Source of the DNA: an uncultured Ruminococcus sp.
GTDB taxonomy: Bacteria > Bacillota > Clostridia > Oscillospirales > Ruminococcaceae
Direction: 5' to 3'
NCBI GenBank assembly: GCA_937902395.1
Contig: CALGTV010000107.1
Span: 1-8,637 of the forward strand
DNA length: 8,637 nt
In this document: piece after piece, positions 4,769-8,637 of the stretch
Layout of the letters: each line of letters begins with the position of its first letter
Numbering within the stretch: position 1 is the first letter of the stretch
Position numbers and translations under genes: made by a program
Notes under the pieces: model-generated
What the model was told of the DNA's origin: nothing
What the model saw: only the letters and a program-made list of their open reading frames with translations
Databases searched by the model: none

Positions 4769-7700
4769 ATGAGAAAGAAATTACCAAAAGCAATTGTTGC
4801 AAGCCTTATGGCTGTGACAATGCTTACACCAACTGTTGCTAATGTTGTAACAATGAATGTTTCAGCATCACAGCTTCTGGGAGAAACAACTTTTGATAAA
4901 AAGGTACTTCCTTGGCAAACAGTTGAAACAAGTCCTGCAAGCCAGAATTTTGAAGTTAAGGACGGAGCTTTACACATTGAAATTCTTAATGGACAGGGCG
5001 GCGACAAGGAAAAGTGGGATCTCCAGTTAAGACATCGAAATCTTAATTTCAGAAAAGGTCATACTTATGAAGTAAGCTTCAAGGCTAAATCAAATAGAAA
5101 TGGTATGGAGCTTTGCTCTCAGATTGCTAATATTGGCGGTGACAAATATTATTTTGTGCTTGAGGGCGATGAAATGTCTATGGGAGATGCTATGGGTGGT
5201 TCTTGGGGCAAGGCTGCCAAACTTACTACAGAATATCAGACATTCAAGGGTACATTCATACCTACCAAGGATATTGAAGCTGCTGAATGGACATTCCACT
5301 ATGCTGAGGGTACTGATTACGAAGGTAATGCTCAGAAAGGCGATGAAATCTGGTTTGACGATATGTCAATTATCTGTACATCATGTGATGAAATAAATAA
5401 TCAGTGCGGATACAAAGGAAACAGCGATATAGTAGATTATCCTGATGATGATGAACCACAGACACCTCCTCAGGATGAACCTACAGTAAGCGAGGGCGTT
5501 CAGCTGCTTGGCGAAACATCTTTTGACTATAAAGGTCTTCCATGGCATACAGTAACTCAAAGCCCTGCAAAACAGAATTTTGCTATTGAGGACGGTGCTT
5601 ATCACATTGAAATTCTCAACGCAGAAGGCTATGATCACGAAAAGTGGGATCTTCAGTTCAGACACAAAAATCTTAACTTTAAAGCAGGTCATACATATGA
5701 AGTAAGCTTCAAAGCAAAGGCAACAAGAGCAGGAATGGAACTATGCTCTCAGATTGCTAATATTGGCGGTGAAGAACATTATTTTGTGCTTGATGGCGAT
5801 GAAATGTCTATGGGAATTGCTATGGGCGGTTCGTGGGGCAAGGCTGCTAAACTTACCACAGAATATCAGACCTTTAAAGGAACATTTATTCCCACCGAGG
5901 ATATTGAAGCTGCTGAATGGGGATTTCACTATGCTAAGGGTACTGATTACGAAGGCAATGCTAAGGCGGGCGATGAAATCTGGTTTGACGATATGTCAAT
6001 TATCTGTACATCCTGTGATGAAACAGATAATCAGTGCGGATACAAGGAAAATCCAAGACTGATTTATACAGACCGTGACAGTGCGGCAATAATGAATCCC
6101 GAACAGCTTATGGTTGATGAAGAAATGGTCAACTTTATCTCTGTAAATCAGTTGGGATATATGCCTCGTCTTGCAAAGGTGGCAACATTCAGTGATAACA
6201 CAGGTTCAATGTCTCCAAATTCAACAATGATTAAATTGACAGAGGATACATACAAATTTGAGCTTGTTGACGTAAGCACTGGAAAGGTTGTATATGAGGG
6301 CGTTTCAGGCAAGAAGTTTAAGGATGCCGATTCAGGCGATAATGTATGCAAGCTTGATTTCAGCGAATATACAACTCCCGGCACTTATTACCTCCGCATT
6401 GCAGATACAAACTGGCGTTCATTTGAGTTCAGAATTGCTGATGATATTTACAGCGAAGCAAATAATAATATGCTGACAAATGCACTTAATCTGTACTATC
6501 AGAACCGTGCAGGAATCGATATTGAAGCAAAATATATTACATCAGGAGAATCCTTAGAACTTGCTCATAAAGGTCTTCATAAAACCGATACGGGTATAGT
6601 TCAGAAGATATGGAAAAATGACTACACTCGGACAGATGCAACAGAAACTTATGCTTCATCTAAAATTGATGTAAGCGGCGGTTGGTATAATCCTGAAAAT
6701 TACAACAAATATGTTGTAGGCAGCGGTATGACTGTATGGACTCTCCAGAATATGTACGAGAGAAGCATCATCAACGGTGAAGATAAAGAAAAATTTGACG
6801 ATAATTCAGGTATCTGCGTAATTCCTGAGGTTGGAAATAAAGTTCCTGATATTCTTGAAGAAGTTGCATACGAGCTTGACTGGATGGCAAAAATGAAAGT
6901 TCAGCCCGATGAGCCTACATGGGGCGAAACAGCTGCGGGACTTTATTATCACAGTGTACACGACTATCATTTCGTGGATGTAAGCAGCGAATATTATTAT
7001 TACGATTACGAATGTGATCCTGCACCTCGTATTGTAAAGCCTCCTACGTTTGCAGCTACACTTAACTATGCCGCTTGTGCTGCGCAGGCTGCAAGACTCT
7101 GGGCTCCTTATGACGCTGAAAAGGCTGAGAATTACCTTAAATCAGCTATTGAGGCATATGAGGCTTATGAGAAGTGGTGGTATGAGTATGACGATAGTCA
7201 GACTGTGCACCCTGATATGCAGATTGAGTGTCCCAAGGAAGAATTAAATGAAACATCACAGTACGCACCTATGTGGCAAGCAAAGACAGGTACACCATAT
7301 GCTGATGCTGAGGTAAAAGATGACGCTTACTGGGCAGCTTGTGAAATCTTTGTTTCTGCTTCTGAAATGGGCGAAAGCAAACTTGCTGAGAAATACAAGG
7401 CAATACTTTCCGATACTGATTACTCATTTGATGTTACAACAAGAATTTATAACGGATACAGTTATGACGGCGAGTACACCTCTTTCAGATGGGATGAAAC
7501 CGCTTCTGCAGGTTCCATTACCCTTGGTCTCCACGATGACCTTCTCTCTGAAAAAGAGGCTGAAAAGGTAAATAATTCTATCCTTGAAGCTGCTGATGAT
7601 TATCTTAATATGGAAGCTGAACAGGGCTATGGTATTCCTTACCTTTACGACGGTCCCGGATACAATGATCCAAACGGTCTGCCTCCGCAGATTATCATAA

Positions 7701-8404
7701 ACGGTTATAAATACGGTTCTAACGGAATGGCTGCTACAAATGCTATTGTAATGGCTTATGCTTATGATGTTTCGGGTGATATGAAGTACATAGACGGTGT
7801 TGCACAGACTATGGACTATCTCCTCGGAAATAATCCGCTGTCATTCTCATATATTACAGGATATGGTACTTATGGTGTACAGAGTCCTCACCATAAGCAC
7901 TGGGTAAATGAGATTAACGAGGATGCTCCTGAGGCTCCCAGCGGTGTTCTTGTAGGCGGTCCAAGCGCAGAGATTTCAGATGATTATATGCGTGGTTTTG
8001 GCTTTGAACCAGGTAACAGAGATAATATTTCACAGAGATGTTATGCTGACTCATGGGATGCTTGGTCTGTAAATGATGCTGCTCTCGACTGGAATGCATC
8101 ACTTGCTTGGGTAGTATCATTCCTGCAGGACGAATCCAATGCATCTCCCAGTATTGAATACGGTGACGCTAACTGCGACGGCAAGGTAACAATAGCAGAT
8201 TCTACAGCAATACTTCAGGCATTGGGTAATCCTGATAAGTATGCACTTTCCGAACAGGGCGAAGCAAATGCAGATATTATCGATAACGGCGGTGGTATTT
8301 CAGTTGCTGATGCTATTGCAATTCAGGTTGTCGATGCAAAGCTTGCTGATATAAAATCATTCCCAATGACACAAGAGGAATATAATGCAGCATTAAAGAA
8401 GTAA
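4769..8404 (+). CDS. Dockerin-bearing CBM4-CBM4-Ig-GH9 protein, probably catalytically inactive
   Basis: A 1211-residue secreted protein. The signal peptide (1-33) ends VSA before SQ. Two CBM4_9-like modules follow (35-216 and 245-426), about 80% identical, joined by an acidic, Pro-rich linker. Next come a CelD_N Ig-like domain (about 453-560, starting with NQLGY), a GH9 (alpha/alpha)6 domain (about 562-1122) and a Ruminococcus-type dockerin (about 1131-1192). The order resembles CelK/CbhA-type cellulosomal GH9 enzymes. GH9 landmarks are clear: GGWY, PPTFAATLNYAA, MDYLLGNNPL, SPHH, GVLVGGPS and LDWNASLAW. However, the base motif DAGD is NPEN (N641-N644), the HHR arginine is K1043, and the catalytic Glu of the NE motif is D1103. 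In active GH9 enzymes the two Asp and the Glu perform inverting hydrolysis of beta-1,4-glucan. I infer little or no hydrolysis and a role in binding or positioning on polysaccharide. The dockerin should dock it to a cohesin scaffold. Confidence 0.93.
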   Translation: MRKKLPKAIVASLMAVTMLTPTVANVVTMNVSASQLLGETTFDKKVLPWQTVETSPASQNFEVKDGALHIEILNGQGGDKEKWDLQLRHRNLNFRKGHTYEVSFKAKSNRNGMELCSQIANIGGDKYYFVLEGDEMSMGDAMGGSWGKAAKLTTEYQTFKGTFIPTKDIEAAEWTFHYAEGTDYEGNAQKGDEIWFDDMSIICTSCDEINNQCGYKGNSDIVDYPDDDEPQTPPQDEPTVSEGVQLLGETSFDYKGLPWHTVTQSPAKQNFAIEDGAYHIEILNAEGYDHEKWDLQFRHKNLNFKAGHTYEVSFKAKATRAGMELCSQIANIGGEEHYFVLDGDEMSMGIAMGGSWGKAAKLTTEYQTFKGTFIPTEDIEAAEWGFHYAKGTDYEGNAKAGDEIWFDDMSIICTSCDETDNQCGYKENPRLIYTDRDSAAIMNPEQLMVDEEMVNFISVNQLGYMPRLAKVATFSDNTGSMSPNSTMIKLTEDTYKFELVDVSTGKVVYEGVSGKKFKDADSGDNVCKLDFSEYTTPGTYYLRIADTNWRSFEFRIADDIYSEANNNMLTNALNLYYQNRAGIDIEAKYITSGESLELAHKGLHKTDTGIVQKIWKNDYTRTDATETYASSKIDVSGGWYNPENYNKYVVGSGMTVWTLQNMYERSIINGEDKEKFDDNSGICVIPEVGNKVPDILEEVAYELDWMAKMKVQPDEPTWGETAAGLYYHSVHDYHFVDVSSEYYYYDYECDPAPRIVKPPTFAATLNYAACAAQAARLWAPYDAEKAENYLKSAIEAYEAYEKWWYEYDDSQTVHPDMQIECPKEELNETSQYAPMWQAKTGTPYADAEVKDDAYWAACEIFVSASEMGESKLAEKYKAILSDTDYSFDVTTRIYNGYSYDGEYTSFRWDETASAGSITLGLHDDLLSEKEAEKVNNSILEAADDYLNMEAEQGYGIPYLYDGPGYNDPNGLPPQIIINGYKYGSNGMAATNAIVMAYAYDVSGDMKYIDGVAQTMDYLLGNNPLSFSYITGYGTYGVQSPHHKHWVNEINEDAPEAPSGVLVGGPSAEISDDYMRGFGFEPGNRDNISQRCYADSWDAWSVNDAALDWNASLAWVVSFLQDESNASPSIEYGDANCDGKVTIADSTAILQALGNPDKYALSEQGEANADIIDNGGGISVADAIAIQVVDAKLADIKSFPMTQEEYNAALKK
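4871..5416 (+). repeat. CBM4-like module repeat, copy 1
   Basis: Codes for residues 35-216. It aligns without gaps to copy 2 at an offset of exactly 630 nt. By hand count about 34 of 182 residues differ. It carries conserved aromatic positions (LPW, EKWDLQ, GGSWGK, IWFDD) and four cysteines (ELCSQ, ICTSC, NQC), unusually many for a CBM. Confidence 0.85.
5501..6046 (+). repeat. CBM4-like module repeat, copy 2
   Basis: Codes for residues 245-426. The second half, from GMELCSQIANIGG to CTSCDE, is nearly identical to copy 1, while the first half differs more. All four cysteines and the main aromatic residues are kept. Confidence 0.85.
8159..8344 (+). other. Dockerin domain coding segment
   Basis: Residues 1131-1192. 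The first calcium loop is canonical: D1133, N1135, D1137, G1138, D1144 in GDANCDGKVTIADSTAIL. The second, NADIIDNGGGISVADAIAIQ, is lengthened and lacks the DxNxDG spacing, keeping D1181 before AIAIQ. Such uneven loops are seen in Ruminococcus dockerins. A short C-terminal tail with SFPMTQEEY follows. Confidence 0.85.
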
Positions 8405-8431
8405 TAAAAAAGTTTCCTAAAGAAAGCTCTT

Positions 8432-8468
8432 AAAAAACCCCCGATTTCTCACTGAAATCGGGGATTTT
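8432..8468. terminator. Intrinsic terminator, probably bidirectional
   Basis: CCCCGATTTC (8439-8448) pairs perfectly with GAAATCGGGG (8454-8463) around a 5-nt loop. On the plus strand ATTTT follows; on the minus strand a run of six T (8437-8432) follows. It lies 34 nt after the stop codon of the GH9-family gene. The stronger T-run on the minus strand would also stop a convergent transcript coming from the right. Confidence 0.9.
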
Positions 8469-8540
8469 GAGTAATGTTGGCGGACAAAGATGATAAAAGT
8501 TATGTGTTTAAAGCAAACGATGAAAGCATATTATTGTTTC

Positions 8541-8581
8541 AGGGTGTGGTATTACAATAGTAACCTTTAATACCAATCCCT
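8541..8581. repeat. Imperfect inverted repeat in the right-hand flank
   Basis: AGGG (8541-8544) and TGGTATT (8547-8553) pair with AATACCA (8569-8575) and CCCT (8578-8581), leaving a 2-nt internal loop on each side and a 15-nt hairpin loop. A further 8-bp pair, AACGATGA (8516-8523) and TCATCGTT (8623-8630), encloses it. The rest of 8470-8637 shows no gene I can support. Confidence 0.35.
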
Positions 8582-8637
8582 TAAACAACAGTAGACAAAT
8601 CTAATGGCATAAATGCCGTATGTCATCGTTGGACTTC

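Noticed and set aside
4871..6046. Assembly artefact as the cause of the duplicated CBM segment
   Set aside because: About 34 residues differ between the copies, along with many silent changes, and the linker is unique. This is a genuine diverged tandem duplication.
6689..6700. Sequencing error as the cause of the missing DAGD motif
   Set aside because: The NPEN change involves several bases with the frame intact, and independent changes occur at K1043 and D1103. A chance error is implausible.
8567..8635. A 22-codon open stretch on the minus strand ending in TAA, as a possible tail of a convergent gene
   Set aside because: Too short to judge, no recognisable motif, and it enters from outside the window. 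The other two minus-strand frames close quickly. Left unannotated.

Overview
The window looks like chromosomal DNA of a fibre-degrading Ruminococcus-type Firmicute (R. flavefaciens / R. albus / R. champanellensis lineage). This rests on AT-rich DNA, AGGAG-type ribosome binding sites, SipW/TasA-like exported proteins, and a large GH9-family protein ending in a Ruminococcus-style dockerin. The species assignment is inference; no rRNA or housekeeping gene is present.

Left part (about 38-4319, all minus strand, read right to left): a compact six-gene cluster. Order: SipW-type signal peptidase 1 (4319-3669); a TasA/camelysin-like secreted protein with a SipW-type signal peptide (3559-2669); a 150-nt gap with three inverted repeats, one resembling an intrinsic terminator; a TasA-like paralogue carrying a C-terminal SPKTG sorting-type signal, membrane segment and polar tail (2519-1617); a second SipW-type signal peptidase overlapping it by 8 nt (1624-1070); a third protein with a SipW-type signal peptide (1050-376); and a small exported protein (373-38). 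A ribosome-binding-site-like sequence at positions 1-7 suggests that the operon continues beyond the left edge. By analogy with Bacillus tapA-sipW-tasA, this is probably a surface-fibre or matrix system: a major subunit, a wall-anchored subunit, a minor subunit and two dedicated proteases.

Middle (4320-4768): a 449-bp, very AT-rich divergent intergenic region without a gene. It holds candidate promoters for the rightward gene, a 29-nt dyad, two copies of the 12-bp palindrome ATTTTGCAAAAT, and a 15-17-nt motif present upstream of both divergent genes in the same orientation relative to each.

Right part (4769-8404, plus strand): one 1211-residue secreted protein with the order signal peptide, CBM4-like, CBM4-like, CelD_N Ig-like, GH9, dockerin. 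It is built like CelK/CbhA-type cellulosomal GH9 enzymes, but every catalytic motif I can align is altered: DAGD is NPEN, HHR is HHK, and the acid Glu of the NE motif is Asp. It is therefore a strong candidate for a cellulosomal pseudoenzyme, perhaps a polysaccharide-binding protein. A strong, probably bidirectional terminator follows (8432-8468). The last 170 bp hold only inverted repeats and no gene I can support.

Together the two divergent units suggest a locus for surface attachment and plant-fibre binding: a secreted fibre system on one side and a dockerin-borne binding protein on the other, possibly sharing a regulator. That functional link is inference.
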